DNA from: Cantharellus purpuraceus | Taxonomy: Eukaryota > Basidiomycota > Agaricomycetes > Cantharellales > Hydnaceae | Assembly: GCA_025174535.1 (NCBI GenBank) | Contig: JALBUN010000048.1 | Span: forward strand, 1,240,001 to 1,304,000 | Direction of reading: 5' to 3' | Length of the DNA stretch: 64,000 nucleotides | Part shown: one piece after another, positions 46,615-58,900 of the stretch | Layout: each line of letters opens with the position of its first letter | Position numbering within the stretch: the first letter of the stretch is position 1 | Translations under genes and position numbers: made by a program | Notes under the pieces: model-generated | Told to the model about the DNA's origin: nothing | What the model saw: only the letters and a program-made list of their open reading frames with translations | The model's database searches: none

Positions 46615-46670
46615 ACACTTGAACATTGCATACCTTACTTGAGCGAGTGTGTATATAATCCATCTATTCG

Positions 46671-47273
46671 TTATGAAGATTCTGTCGCAATCGGCGGAAT
46701 AATCTTATTCTTTTCGAGCAAAGTCTCTAAATCGCCTGATTGGTGCACTAGGTGGGAAAAATCAGGTGATGCGTTCTGGCGAAGGCTTGGAGACTCACTG
46801 CTCATCACAATATCACACCCTCCTACGAATTCGCCGTTCACATAGACTTGTGGTACGGTTGGCCAATTTCTGTCGAAGTGCATGAGGCTTTTCTATCTCA
46901 GGGAAGAAAATGTGAGAACGTACGAAAACTCTTTAATGTCACTTCGTAGCTCGGAGTCCTCCAACACGTTATATGTCTTTAACTTCTCAGGAGGCACGCC
47001 CTGCAGGTCCAATATCTGGATTACAGCTCGAGAAAACCCGCATTCCGGTAATTTTGGTGTTCCTTTCATGAACACAACCACTGGATTAGACTGAACTGCC
47101 TTTGAAATCTTTGTGCGTGCATCCTGGGACAAGAAGCGACGTGCACCAGGTGCGGTAATTTGAGGGGCTAACGAAAGTGGTAGCCGCTGTCGCAGGGGAT
47201 CAGTAGGTGGAGAACGCGAACAATATTCACTGACAGAAGGACGAGCAACTAGTCTGAGGGATGCTGAGAACAT
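46671..47273 (-). CDS. GRX5: mitochondrial monothiol glutaredoxin GRX5
   Basis: Transfers 2Fe-2S clusters in mitochondria. The N-terminus is a long presequence ([20 protein letters not shown], through [13 protein letters not shown]). The active site is [20 protein letters not shown], with the monothiol CGFS. Then [19 protein letters not shown]; an intron restores [24 protein letters not shown]; another leads to [19 protein letters not shown]. The TVPQ and GGCD glutathione-binding motifs are present. Start at 47273 is chosen; an in-frame Met at 47288 would add five residues. Three exons. Confidence 0.93.
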
Positions 47274-47428
47274 GAAGAACGATGCCACAAGATTAGATCA
47301 TACCTAGACGTACCGAAGCGCTGGATCATGGCTCCGGCTATTATATAATCGATTCATATGAAGGAAATGTGATTGCTGTGCCCATGGTGGCGCTTGTACC
47401 AATGAGTGTATAGAAAGCGTTCAAGTTG

Positions 47429-50323
47429 ATGGATACCCTCACAGAAACTCAAGTTCGAAGGAAGGCTTGCGAGGAGTGTCGCCGTCTCAAGCTGAAGTGC
47501 GACAGGTAAATATCAATCATGATTTTGGCGCAGAGTCCTAGGCTGAATTCTTGCGGAAACCAAGAAAGTTCCCATGTCATAGCTGCATGAGGCGAGGGTG
47601 TGCAGCAATATGCCCCTCAGGTCTGTGCTCTCCAGAGTTTTCGAAATATAGGACTTAGATTGCTGCACTCTAGGAACGTTTATGAAAGGAACTAGGTAGA
47701 TGCTTCTTTCACTCATCAATTGAAGGCTCTTACACGGTACCCCCGTAGATCACTGAAGACAAATAGCCTCAAGCTTCATGAAACTATAACAGAAATGAGT
47801 GCTCGGATGGCGCAGTTAGAGGAAGCTTTGGCATCGCTTCAGTCGCATGTTTCAAGCGATCCGCACCCATTGCTGGAAGACAATAATGTCACAGTCCTCC
47901 TAGCACCAAAGCCATCTAATGAGAAACCTGCAACAGATGAGGAGACAGATGTTATTGACTCTTTGGGAACATTCTTCATCGGGGAGAGGGGAGAAGTAAT
48001 GTTCCATGAAGCCACGGCCACATCCGAGGTGAGTATATTTCTACTTGTTATGCATTTAGGTCTCACTCCTTGCGTGCAGTACCTACTACAAGTCCACGGG
48101 AATAGCTCCAACCCGCCTGACAATCCGTCAAGTCAAGGGAGCTTGTCCCTTCCACCCGACCTCGTTCTTCTTAGTGTTTTGTTCCCATTCCCACCAGAGA
48201 CTGTGACCACAGAAATCGACGATTTCATCCCCTTACTCCCACCATTCTCTCAGGCAATATCCCTTTCCGAAATCTACTTTGAACATTCTGCCTGGTGGTA
48301 AGTGGTTCGCCGCATCTCAATGCCTGTCGTTTACCAGTAAACGTCAGTCAAAATCCTATACCCCGCGACGCATTCATGACCCTAGTTTTCAAAGAATGCT
48401 ATCCTGATAATAGGCCAGCGACGTCTCTCCGGAGCGTATCATCCCATCGTTTATCTGTCTTGTTCATGGTCTTCGCTCTAGGAACACTGATGGATACGCA
48501 TCGGCCCATGTGTTCTATCGAGGCGGAGGAATACCATACGCTAGCACGGGCGTGTCTTTGCGTGGAGCCAGTATATGATAATTCCAGCCTACAGGCTGTA
48601 CAGTCAATGGTGTGTACAACGTCATCCGCGCAGTTTAATCGTCTAATATAACGTAGCATCTGATGATATGGTACTACACTCTTGCTGCTACTCGACGCAC
48701 AAATGGGTATAGATTGGCAATTTGGGGTGTTGTTATTCGACTCTGCCAAGCAGTACGTAATATACACTGTTATTCTTACCACTATTCACCACAAAGTCTA
48801 GATCGGCTTGCGTGAGGCTCAAGTTATCACATATTCTGAGCAGCAACCTCACACAATTAATACATAGATCATGATACCAGGAAGCTGCATTTAGAGGCAT
48901 CAGATGCAAAGCTTCGAGAGCTTGTTTATTGGGAGGTCATGTGTATGGATTTTTGGCAGGTAGGTCGCCTCTACATCTCAGCGACACTATTCCAGGTGCT
49001 AATATATGTTATCCTGTAGGCATTTGTTATTGGACGGCCGCCGTCGGTCTCCTTCCATACAGCAGATTGCAAGCGGCCCTTCGATCTCAGAGCTGTACCA
49101 GACACGCGTGAAGAGGCTATACCTGTGGCATGTAAGCTGCATATTTCATTGGACACTGGCTCTCTTTTCAAGTCAAAATTAGGGTGGGCATGGAAGCACG
49201 ATTATTCGTATCTGCTCAATAGTGTTATCGACCAGGCGTTTAGGTCCAAGGGTACAACCTACTCACAGATTTTGACCCTTGATCAGAAACTTCGCAATCA
49301 TCCCATACCATCTATCCTGTGGTGGCCCACAGCACAGGAAGCTTTGGCTAAGAAGTTGAGTGGATCGACGTCTTTGGCGATGCAGTGTTTTATGCGTCTA
49401 AACCTGCAAGAGTCCAGTATGTACGAATATTGTGTTCTAGTAATAAGCTTGTTGAACCGGCGGTTTATTCTAGGCCTATCGCATCTCCATCGTCGATTTT
49501 TCATGCAGGCGATCCGTGCAAAGCCGGAAGATCCATTGCAACATCAATTTGGACACAGCGTCCGTGCCGTGTTTAGCAGCGCGTGTGCAACAATCTCCGG
49601 ATTATGCAGTATTTTTCTGCATCAGCCTGACCTCACACGTCGCTTTCCAATAGCCTGGTCTCATGGCTTCTCAGCGGCTGTGGGTATTATTGTGCTACTC
49701 CACATATATGGACTAACAAACCCAATTGATGCGAGAGTAGATTGTATTGAGTTCCCTTGTCATTTCAGCTCCAACATTTGTGCTGTCACAGCCGGCGCTG
49801 AACGAATTGGATAGAGCATGTGCCTTGTTCCAGGCTAACGAGCATATCAGTATCCAGCCTCCAAATTCCAGAGTGAGTTTCTTGCAGCTCTTCTGGCTCC
49901 TATACATCCGACTGATGACAAATATAGATCATCCTAGAAGACATGCAACGAAAGGCTCATACAGCCATAGAGGAACATAGGGCAATATCAGATCCAACCG
50001 TAGACAAAATTGGAGGCGTCCATCCACGGCAGCCTCCTAGACCACAGACGCCAGAAGAAGGCAGCACACAGCCAGCTGATGTATCGTATACCCAGGACGC
50101 ACCGGGGGGTTCGGCAGACCAAGGCTGGGATACAGAGCCTGAGAGCCAGCCTGCGGTCGATTTTGAACACTGGAGACAGTACGCCACACCCGCTGCCACG
50201 CCTACCGAAGACCATTGGCAGGTGGCCGATGAATCGATCCATGTTGACATCGCTCCTGTGGAACCAGGAACAGAGCAGTCTAATTGGGAATCGTTTATCC
50301 ACCAGCTTGGAGAGGACACTTAA
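47429..50323 (+). CDS. Zn2Cys6 fungal transcription factor (copy 1)
   Basis: DNA-binding regulator. The zinc cluster is split by an intron: RRKACEECRRLKLKCDR joins KFPCHSCMRRGCAAICP. A linker and coiled coil follow (HETITEMSARMAQLEEALA, SLQSHVSSDPHPLL). The Fungal_trans region contains SQAISLSEIYFEHSAWW, FMTLVFKECYPD, YHTLARACLCVEPVYDNSSL, LMIWYYTLAATRRTNGYRLA, then an intron-built AIGLHHDTRKLHLEASDAKL (the GLHRD motif), REELVYWEV-type sequence and AFVIGRPPSVSFHTADC. The C-terminus is acidic and Pro-rich (ESIHVDIAPVEPGTEQSNWE), a likely activation domain. About twelve introns; all six cluster Cys are intact. Target genes unknown. It resembles the minus-strand factor at 55901-59895. Confidence 0.88.
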
Positions 50324-50565
50324 GATAATCTCTCTTTAGTTTCCACGAACGTGTTTGTACTATGTAGCTCATATGGGCATTATTTGTCTCCAAACCTCGA
50401 ATTAGCAGGTTTCCATCGAACTTCGTCGAACTGGACGTGGCAGCGTGTGACTGGGCGGGCGTCTATAGTCGCGCCGAAAGTCGTAGTATGCTGTAAAAGC
50501 TCAGCTACAGGCTTGAATCCATCTCTAACACCCCCCTACCCACTGAGCTGCACGACGACAACGTC

Positions 50566-53409
50566 TTGCTTCGTGGGATGGCAGTATCATTCTTTGGTCG
50601 GGTGATAAGGCGATTGCGCGCTGCTGGCGCACACATAGCTGCTTTTATCTTGTTCTCTGGACTACTCTCATATATCTTCATATTGTATCAGGTACTTCCA
50701 ATTACCCACAACTCTCAATTTATGCTAATTCTGTGTGCAAGCCTACCAAAGGGCCGGGTGAGAAGCAACAGCTTGGATGGCAGAGCTGGGAAATCGTGTC
50801 TTCCAACGTTACAGCCCAGAAGCCGATAGAGGATACAGTATCACCTTCACCAGCAGACAACACAACAGACTGGTGGGATGTGGAAACTAACAAGGAGACA
50901 TCGCTAGATACGTCCAGTCTCCCTCTTACCTTTTGGAATCCCTTACTGCCCCACGACACTGGATGTATGTGTTCTGATCGGGAGAAACTGCGAGAGACAT
51001 TACTGACAGGCACCGTTGTGGTTTAGTAACGGAGATTGCGGTGACACGATGCATGTGTGTTGCGTGTATTTTTTCGTTGTGAATGCTTGATCCTACGCAG
51101 CTTTCGCCAGGATTCCGCCGTGGTACGCGGATATATGTTGGCCAAAGACCACAGCGGCAGAAACTGCCAACAAAGGCAAATGGGTGCGCGTTGAGCGCAA
51201 TATAAATTGGAGGTCTGGCGCATGGTATCTGGTATGTCAAAGCTAGTCGTATTGCGATTTTTAGGGCTGATATGGTTATCGTAGAACGTGTATTATCGGA
51301 GAACTAGGTGCGTTGCTGAATACTATCTATCCCTGACTTCTTTGTTGACAGTCTTGGTAGGAAGCTCGATGTGCCACTGGGTGCGTTGTCTGTATGGCAA
51401 TACTTCTCCAGTAGTCAGCTAACCTGTAAGAAGTTACCGAACTACGTCTTCTGCCAAAGGGAGGAGAGGCGCTCTTGTCGGATCGTAGTTCTTGGTATTC
51501 GGCTGGAACGTCACTCCGTGATGGTGTTGCTGGACAGCCTCCGTTATACTTGTGGTGGAAACTAGGTCCTACTCTGCGGGAGCTGAATGCGAACGAAACT
51601 CAGAACCTGATCACGGAGTTGGATGTCGTATATGGAGCCGGTCCTCCTATGTATGGTTTTGAAACTCTGGATCCAACGGTTACCGAAGACCGAGGGAGTC
51701 AAGTGGATCCAGTCCGAGTAGCCTACCGCAGAGGACCACCAAGTAAGCACTCGCATATGCATGTACTATCGGGAAGCTTGACCTTTCATTGAATGTAGCC
51801 ATTCCGCGTGCTCCCCCGCTGCATTTCAACCGCGACGGAATATACAAGATACTCCAGGTTGCCGATTTGCACTGTCAGCTCGAACATTGGCTTGACACCC
51901 TGATGACGTCTCTTACACGTTTTGTCTAGTCTCTGTTTCGCATGGCGAATGCCGCGACACAGATCGTACGCCTTGTGAACACGCTGATGATTTGACGAGC
52001 GATCTGCTGGCAACGACTCTGGATACGGAGAAGCCAGATTTAGTCATCTTTACTGGCGATCAACTTAATGGCCAGGGCACATCGTGGGATTCTCGCTCTG
52101 TCCTTGCCAAGTTTGCTACAGCCGTTATAGAGCGTCAAATTCCATGGACAGCTGTGTTCGGCAATCATGACGATGAGACCGATATGTTAAGAGACTTCGA
52201 GGTACGTGCGGTTCCATATCATGTAGCATTCGCTGACGTTCCAGTATCCAAGATGAAACATTTGACTCAATTGCCCTACTTTGTGGGTGAACTTGGTCCT
52301 CCGGGGATTCATGGCGTTGGAAATTTCGTCCTCAAAGTTCGCAGCGCTGATGCGTGAGTGCTGCACCCGTGACCGATTGCTGGCTATAATGACGTTTCCT
52401 CAGATCCAAAACCCACCTCTTAACGCTCTACATGCTGGATTCCGGTTCCTACGATACAGGTTTCTTCGACTTCTTCGGATTTACGCCGACCAGTTATGAC
52501 TACCTCAGGGATGTAAGTGATATGGATTGATGGAAGATTATCGCAGACTAACATCCCATTTAGACCCAGATCCAATGGTTTTTGTCCGAGTCTGGTAGGT
52601 CGTTATCAGTCATAATATAACTCTTTTTGACACGGGGGTAGAAAAAATATCCCTAATCCAGCGGCCATTCATTCCAGATGGAGGCAAAGACCTTGGCAAT
52701 CTTTGGAAACGACAGGCTGTCCTCCCATCAGAATCGCGACTCGCAAAGCCCAATGCAATGATGTTTTTTCACATGCCGTTGCAAGAGGCAAGTGATCTCT
52801 GTCTTGGAGTTCATCATCGTCTGATGGGATAAGAATAGGCGTACAATAGCGCTGACATCGACCCATCATCTGGTGAGCCTCTGGATGTCGGACAACAGCT
52901 GGATGGCTCTGGAGCTGCGAAAAAGAATGCCGGCTTTTTTGAGAAGGCGTTATTACGTGCTTCAGAAGATGGTGAAGGCCACGGAAGGGAGGTTAAGGTC
53001 GTTGGCAATGGCCACTGCCATGGTATGCTCTCAGAAATGAGTCTACGCACGTACCGACGTTCTCTACGTAGCTTCCGACAATTGTCGACGCGTGAGGGGT
53101 GTTTGGATGTGCTTTGGAGGTGGCGGGTACGTCGAGAACAGCTTCGAGATTATTACTCTGATTAACGTGTAACACAGCTCATACTCTGCATATGGTAAAA
53201 TAGGGTAAGTCCCAGATCGTCACGTTTCTTAGGAGGCACTGTCCAACACATCTTCTAGGTTTGATCGGCGCTTCCGCGTTTACAACATCTCAGATTATGG
53301 AGAGACAATTCAAACGTACAAGCGCACAGAGCATGGGGAGATAATGGACAAGTTGGTCCTAACGGGAGCAGGAGCTGCGTCGCCTTATGAAGGCCAGCGA
53401 CGGACATGA
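50566..53409 (+). CDS. DCR2: calcineurin-like metallophosphoesterase, DCR2 type
   Basis: Dinuclear-metal phosphatase with an N-terminal membrane anchor (MAVSFFGRVIRRLRAAGAHI followed by AAFILFSGLLSYIFILYQVL). A lumenal/extracytoplasmic β-rich region follows, then the catalytic domain: YKILQVADLHC and CRDTDRTPC, FTGDQLNGQGTSWDS (GDxxN), VFGNHDDE (GNHD), MMFFHMPLQEA, and VVGNGHCH. The GNGHCHVTDNCRR pattern is conserved in DCR2 relatives. Ends AASPYEGQRRT. About ten introns. Start at 50566 (MLRGMAVS) or 50578. Yeast DCR2 dephosphorylates Ire1 in the unfolded-protein response and Sic1 in the cell cycle; targets here are inferred. Confidence 0.9.
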
Positions 53410-53608
53410 GCAACTATGTTACTGTATATCCATGATATGTTCAACTCGTGTTGTATTTGTGCCAGTGACTGTAGCTTCGTCAGGAAACACCCGATTGTCA
53501 TCAACACTAAGCAACCGATCGTTCTGATAAGCGCAGATGCTTGGATAAACTTGCTTGAAACTACATGTTAAACATTGGTTCATTTACGCTTATGCTACTG
53601 TTGTGTCA

Positions 53609-54571
53609 TTAGTGACTTTGGCTTCGCCAACAGGCAGCTGGCGCACCTTCCTCAGCCGCTGCAGGTTGCGAGGATTTCTCCAAGAATGCCTGTGCACCCT
53701 CCATAGTGGCCTGTTCCCTAGCTTGTTGTCTGGCCATCACTGCTTTTAAGATCGCGCCCCGGGGTCCCACTAAATTACCAGGCTTCCATGATGTTGAATT
53801 GTACCATTGTCGACGCATTTCTGTGTCCCTCATTGCATTATATGTTTCTATCTGGAACTTGCTGTTAAGCCACTCCTCCCTCGTACGTCTTTCCTCGAGA
53901 TCCATGTCTTCAAGAGCTTCAGGGTAATAAAATGGTTCCAAAAGACCGACAACTGCGCGTTTGTATGCAGCTCTACGTAACTGACGTCGAATATGCTTCC
54001 TCTTGAAGTTCTTAAGTGGCTCGAAATAATTGTCAGTGCGAATATAGGTGCACTTTATGCCATAGACGGCAAACAGGTAGGAGCGAATGTCAAGTTTCGT
54101 GAGGGAATTGGGAACACGGAAGGTCGCTTCCCAGGGGTTATATGGTTCTCCAGGAGGCGTAAAGTTGCGCGTCATACGGAATATGATGTTGGGGAGGTAT
54201 ATCCGCTGACCAACCACGTCTTCAACTACAGTTCTCTCTCCTGTGTCTGGGTTCTTGACGACACTGCGGCGCGCTCCACGAAGGCGGTTCCTCTTTTCAT
54301 TAAGCTGGGATAGCCATTCTTCTTCTGTAGGTTCCCGAAAGCCTTTTTTTTGCTTGAGAAAAGCACCCAAACGCTTGAGACGTGTGTAGCGCTCTTTTTC
54401 GCTTGGAGACAGCGGGGAGGGCGTGGCTGAGGCTTCGCTGACGCCAGCAAGTTCCTTTCGTAGCCTTCTCCGTCGCACCTGGAGCGGAGCAGATGTTGCA
54501 CGGGCCTCGAGGGCAGACGGCGGGGGTGGCTTTGGCAAGGTTCCGTACAGCCGTCGAAAGCAGAGAGACAT
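53609..54571 (-). CDS. MRP20: mitochondrial ribosomal protein uL23m
   Basis: Large-subunit mitoribosomal protein at the tunnel exit. One exon, 320 codons. A short presequence (MSLCFRRLYGTLPKPPPPSA) is followed by a basic N-terminal extension (RRRRLRKELAGV). The uL23 domain is around VGQRIYLPNIIFRMTRNFTP, EATFRVPNSLTKLDIRSYLF and AVYGIKCTYIRTDNYFEPLK. The C-terminal extension has charged helices (RRTREEWLNSKFQIETYN) ending EEGAPAACWRSQSH. Length and fold signature fit MRP20/MrpL23. It faces GH16 head-to-head across 101 bp. Confidence 0.85.
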   Translation of the reverse strand: MSLCFRRLYGTLPKPPPPSALEARATSAPLQVRRRRLRKELAGVSEASATPSPLSPSEKERYTRLKRLGAFLKQKKGFREPTEEEWLSQLNEKRNRLRGARRSVVKNPDTGERTVVEDVVGQRIYLPNIIFRMTRNFTPPGEPYNPWEATFRVPNSLTKLDIRSYLFAVYGIKCTYIRTDNYFEPLKNFKRKHIRRQLRRAAYKRAVVGLLEPFYYPEALEDMDLEERRTREEWLNSKFQIETYNAMRDTEMRRQWYNSTSWKPGNLVGPRGAILKAVMARQQAREQATMEGAQAFLEKSSQPAAAEEGAPAACWRSQSH

Positions 54572-54672
54572 GCTGGAAATTTGGGCGTGGGAACAAAATG
54601 ATCACGTGATCTAGCGCGTCGCGTGTCTCGCTTGGAGGCGGCTGTATCTTGCTTTTCGTTTACGATTCTCAC
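54572..54672. promoter_or_regulatory. 101-bp shared divergent promoter, uL23m / GH16
   Basis: Opposite start codons 101 bp apart. It pairs a mitoribosomal gene with a secreted wall enzyme; no site recognised. Confidence 0.4.
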
Positions 54673-55734
54673 ATGATGCTGTTCAGACGCTCCCTCGTGT
54701 TCCTTTCATTTGTAACTGCCATATGGACTTGCACTCCTTTTTCTACTAGCTTCCCTGCTGGATCCGTATCCTCTGAGTCTACTTCATCAGCTCCTTTCGT
54801 CGCAATCTCTCCTGCCGACTCCTTCTCCATAACAGAAGATGGACTTTCTATGTTCCTCAAAAGACCTGCTGAAGAAGTAACCACCGTTGCAGGCGTAAAC
54901 AGTCAACTTGGTGAAGGGACGACGATCAATTCAACCTTCACCCAGCTGTGATCTAATAATGTCTTCTCTGTGCTTGAGATGGACTTACAGTATCTGATTC
55001 TCGCAGGTACGCAAAAGTCACGTTTGTCGTTTCTTTCCCTCGTTTGGTGCCAGGAGTCGTTGTAGCAATGATTTTGATAGGTGAGTAGCTCTTCACCTTT
55101 CCTTCGGAGCGACATCTGACAAACGTCGCAGCCGACGAGCATGATGAGATAGACATTGAGATGCTGGGTGGAGATCCCAGCCACTGGCAGGTGCGACGCA
55201 TAATTCCATTCCACTTCTTTTCATTTCACGTCGTCCAGTCAAACGTCTACGCACCAAGTCCATTCGACACAAAGCCCCTGTGGGGTGTTTTCGGGGAAAT
55301 GCAAAATCTTCCCCGCCCTCCCCACACTATAGCTTCATCGCACGCATACACAATTGACTGGAACGCCGACAGGATTGTGTGGAGTGTCGATGGGGAGGTT
55401 GTCAGAACGTTGAAGCCTCGTAGGCCGTCTCTTCTACATGCTCTTTAAGACGCTGATTTGAGAGCGTAAAGATGAAACACGCAAGGATGGTGCACTTCAT
55501 TACCCGTCCCATGCCACACGCTTACAAGTTGGAATATGGGATGCTAGCAGGTAATGTACCTCTCCCACAAAGTAATTTCTTAGGTATCATTATATGCGTC
55601 CATTCTTCAGCCCTCTAGGCACGGCGCAATGGGCTAAAGGACCAATAGACTGGGAGAAGGCTCCAGACGATATCCATGCGATCATCAGAAGTGTGAAGGT
55701 GGAGTGCCCAAGTACATGGTTATCGTTTGCCTAG
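54673..55734 (+). CDS. secreted GH16 glycoside hydrolase / transglycosylase
   Basis: Cell-wall glucan or chitin-glucan remodelling enzyme. The signal peptide is MMLFRRSLVFLSFVTAIWTC. Then DGLSMFLKRPAEEVTTVAG. An intron leads to YAKVTFVVSFPRLVPGVVVA and, after a further intron, the catalytic DEHDEIDIEMLGGDPSHWQ, with the GH16 ExDxE acid/nucleophile pair. Next SNVYAPSPFDTKPLWGVFGE, then HAYTIDWNADRIVWSVDGEV. The 3' exons give GALHYPSHAHK and, spliced, GIWDAS-SPLGTAQWAKGPID, ending VKVECPSTWLSFA. About 300 residues, no GPI signal seen. Closest in pattern to CRH/CRR-like basidiomycete GH16 enzymes; exact substrate unclear. Confidence 0.9.
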
Positions 55735-55900
55735 TTTTGTACCCCGCTTTTGTCTCAAATACTTCACCCTCATCATTACCTGTTACATAATAAGCATAAT
55801 CTCCTGGTATCATCGCGTGCTAGTAATGACATGAACACACAAAAATGTAAACGAGATGAAAATGAAGGGGATATAACAATCATGAGAACGTCACCAAGTT

Positions 55901-58900
55901 TCATGACCCCGAACTGTTCCCGAACATCTGCGTCATGAAATGTTGCCAAGTGGGCTCCATCTCCAGGGCTGGATATATCTCTTTGTCATGTGGGTATGAT
56001 TCCGGGGCTTGGTCGAATATGTTATTGACCCCGCCTCCCCATTCGTTTGATGAATCGATGCCCGGGGCGGGGGTATATACAATGGGAGGGTGATCGTACG
56101 TCTGTGGTGGCAACGTCTCGTGTTGAGAAATCGTCTCGAGCTGTGAATGCGCTTGTGTCTGTAACTGCTGTGCCTGTGAGGCTGACTGCGACTGCGACTG
56201 CGACTCCACCATGAACGACGACGCAAAAGCCTCGAACTCCGCAAAAGAACACCAATTCGCCTGCGAAAACGCACGGTGCACGTTCACTCCGGAGGGGTGT
56301 GATTCCGCCATTGGCTCTGCCGACTCGACAGAAATGGGGTCGAGGACGGGGTTGGAGCTGCGGTTGGAAGTGGAGTTGAAGGTGGGATTGGATTGAGAAG
56401 GTGAGTTGGAGCTGGAGTGGCGCTGGGACTGCGCCGCGGGGGATGCCTCTGTTGATGGCGGCTGCTGTGCCGCTGCTGGAGACAGCACATTAGATGACGG
56501 TGGCGAGCCTCGCGATGTTCCCGCGAGCGCGGAGACCTCAGCCGAAACATCAAACCCGCTCGCAGCAGCAGCACCAGCCTCGGGTGAGGAGTAGTAGAGA
56601 TCATATGCAGCGTGCGCCTTGGTGGAGATCTTGAGAACGTGTGGCTATCAACGGAATAGGAAAGTTAGTCGAGAGGATGTCATCGATAACTGTATGAGGT
56701 GGGGGAAGAGGTGGGGAAAGAGACCGAAAGGGTGATACATACTAGAAGTTGAGAGGGCCGGATACCGGCGCGGGCGTTGCGCAGGAGGGTGCAGAGCTTG
56801 TCGAGTTCGGTGAGGGCGCGAGGCGCGAGGTTGCACCATGGGCTGCGGGCTACTAATGTTCCGAGGACCTGTATTATGTTTGGCTTTGTGAGGATAGATG
56901 GGGGCCAGCGTCAGCAGACGCACCAGCTGCAAAGGAATAAAACGTCCCCAAAAGATGTCACTTTTCGAGAGTCATTCTACTATGGGATATATACTTACGC
57001 ATGGCACGAAAAGCTGGTTCCTATTTTGCGAGAAGGAAACAACCAATCAACATTGGACACAAATGACAACTAGGGCATATAATTACCAAAATATCCAGAT
57101 CCGAACGCTCAATGCAGGCTGCCGCTCGAAAAGTATACTTATCTTGGCAATAATAGTGCACGCGCTTGCAAAGCTCGTGATGACTGATTTTGAGAAGGGA
57201 CTCCCAAGTGGGTCTCCCTTGAAATCTATCATGGCAGACGCAAAATAGGGCCTATGGAGGCACAAGAGCGCTGTTCGCCATATATGAGCCCACAATGCTT
57301 TTCGTCGACGCGCACACACGAGGAAGACTGAGGAGAAGGATGAAGGCTCACCAATCTCCCCCATGCTAAACGCTGCAAAGCGCAGCATAATAGCAGCACG
57401 GCTCGTGGCATCTGTGGCACTCATGCCTTCCCCCTCGTAGATGGCAATCTCCGTGTGCTGCGGGATAGCGTGCTTGCGCACCACGGCGTCTAGCTCTAGG
57501 ACCGCAGAGTACGGCGGCGGCTTCACGGAGACGGAAAAGTTCAGCACTGGAATGAGACATTTACGGATAAATGTGTAGCTCCACGCTTGGCCTGCAGGAG
57601 GATCGGGGGTGAGTATAAGGATCGCTTCTCTCTTAGCTTTGGAGGGAAAGTCAGGATATTGACCTTTCATATGGCTCGTCTCGAGCGCATTTCCCCTTTC
57701 TGGTCTCAAACCTGGAGGGCCACAGTCGAAGTGATCGAAGTGAAGGAGGGATGGCCTGCCTAACAGTAACGACTACAGGCAACACGATGCAACAGGATAC
57801 AAGATATGGGTGAAGACATTTTACACGTTATTAATCTGAAAGCGTGTAAACAATGTAACGTACCTGCCATGTCTCGAAATGCATGATCTCATGAAAGATA
57901 ACGCGCCGCATTTCTTCCTCTACCGTCCGAGGAACGTGGCCTTGTGAGTGGGAGTCGGTGAACTTGAGCGACTCACGGTCTATTTAATCCGCATTATCAT
58001 CAGTTTCGTCCCAACAATCAGGTATAAAATGTGGTCTAGCACACGTACGTAGTCCTAGCTATTGACCAAGAAATCAATTTAGTACAACATATCGCACTGT
58101 GCGGCCACTTACCATCATTGCTAACTTGAGGTTCACCCCGCTCAAAATCTTGTTATAATCATAGTCAGGCCATACTACCATCAGTACAATATGCAACGGC
58201 ACACGAACATAAACGGCCTCAGTGCTTTCTTTATGGTCCGACATGCTCAAATATAACGTCATCAGGATCTTATCCACATAGTCAGCTGCTAGACTCAACG
58301 AATACACCAAAGGCAGATTGAACAAGAAAGGCTGGACACTCACTATAGCCTGCACGGCAGTAAGCGTCGGCTGATCATACAACGGCTCCAGCGACATTGC
58401 TGCACGAGCGAGGTAATAAAACTGTTTTCCCCCGGTTGGCATAGCAGGTTTCGTCAGATCAAGCATATCGCCAATAGCAAAGACCCTGTAGTGTCGCAAC
58501 AACACCACATAATAGTAAGCAAGCTGAGCAGGGAATGAAATGAAGGACTTGCATGAGTAACATGGCCAGACGGTGTCCACGTGGGATGTCGGCCTGTTGT
58601 TTCTGAGTTGGACGGTAGAAGAAAGCGAATATCTCCTCAATGAACATCGCACGGGACAGCGGTACGAATCTAAAAGCAAAAACAAACGGCCCCCAGTAAG
58701 AAGAGGACATGGAACACATCAAGAATATGCCACTTGCATATATGCCCCGTTCTCGAAAAAAGTCTCACACAGACTCCATGCTTCCAGCGAAGGTGGGAGG
58801 CTCGCCACGATCCAGTCGCCGATATACATCGCTGCGGGTGTGGGACTGGGGAAGGGAAACGCCGAGCTATATTGATGTCACGAGGAGAAAACAGAGGTTA

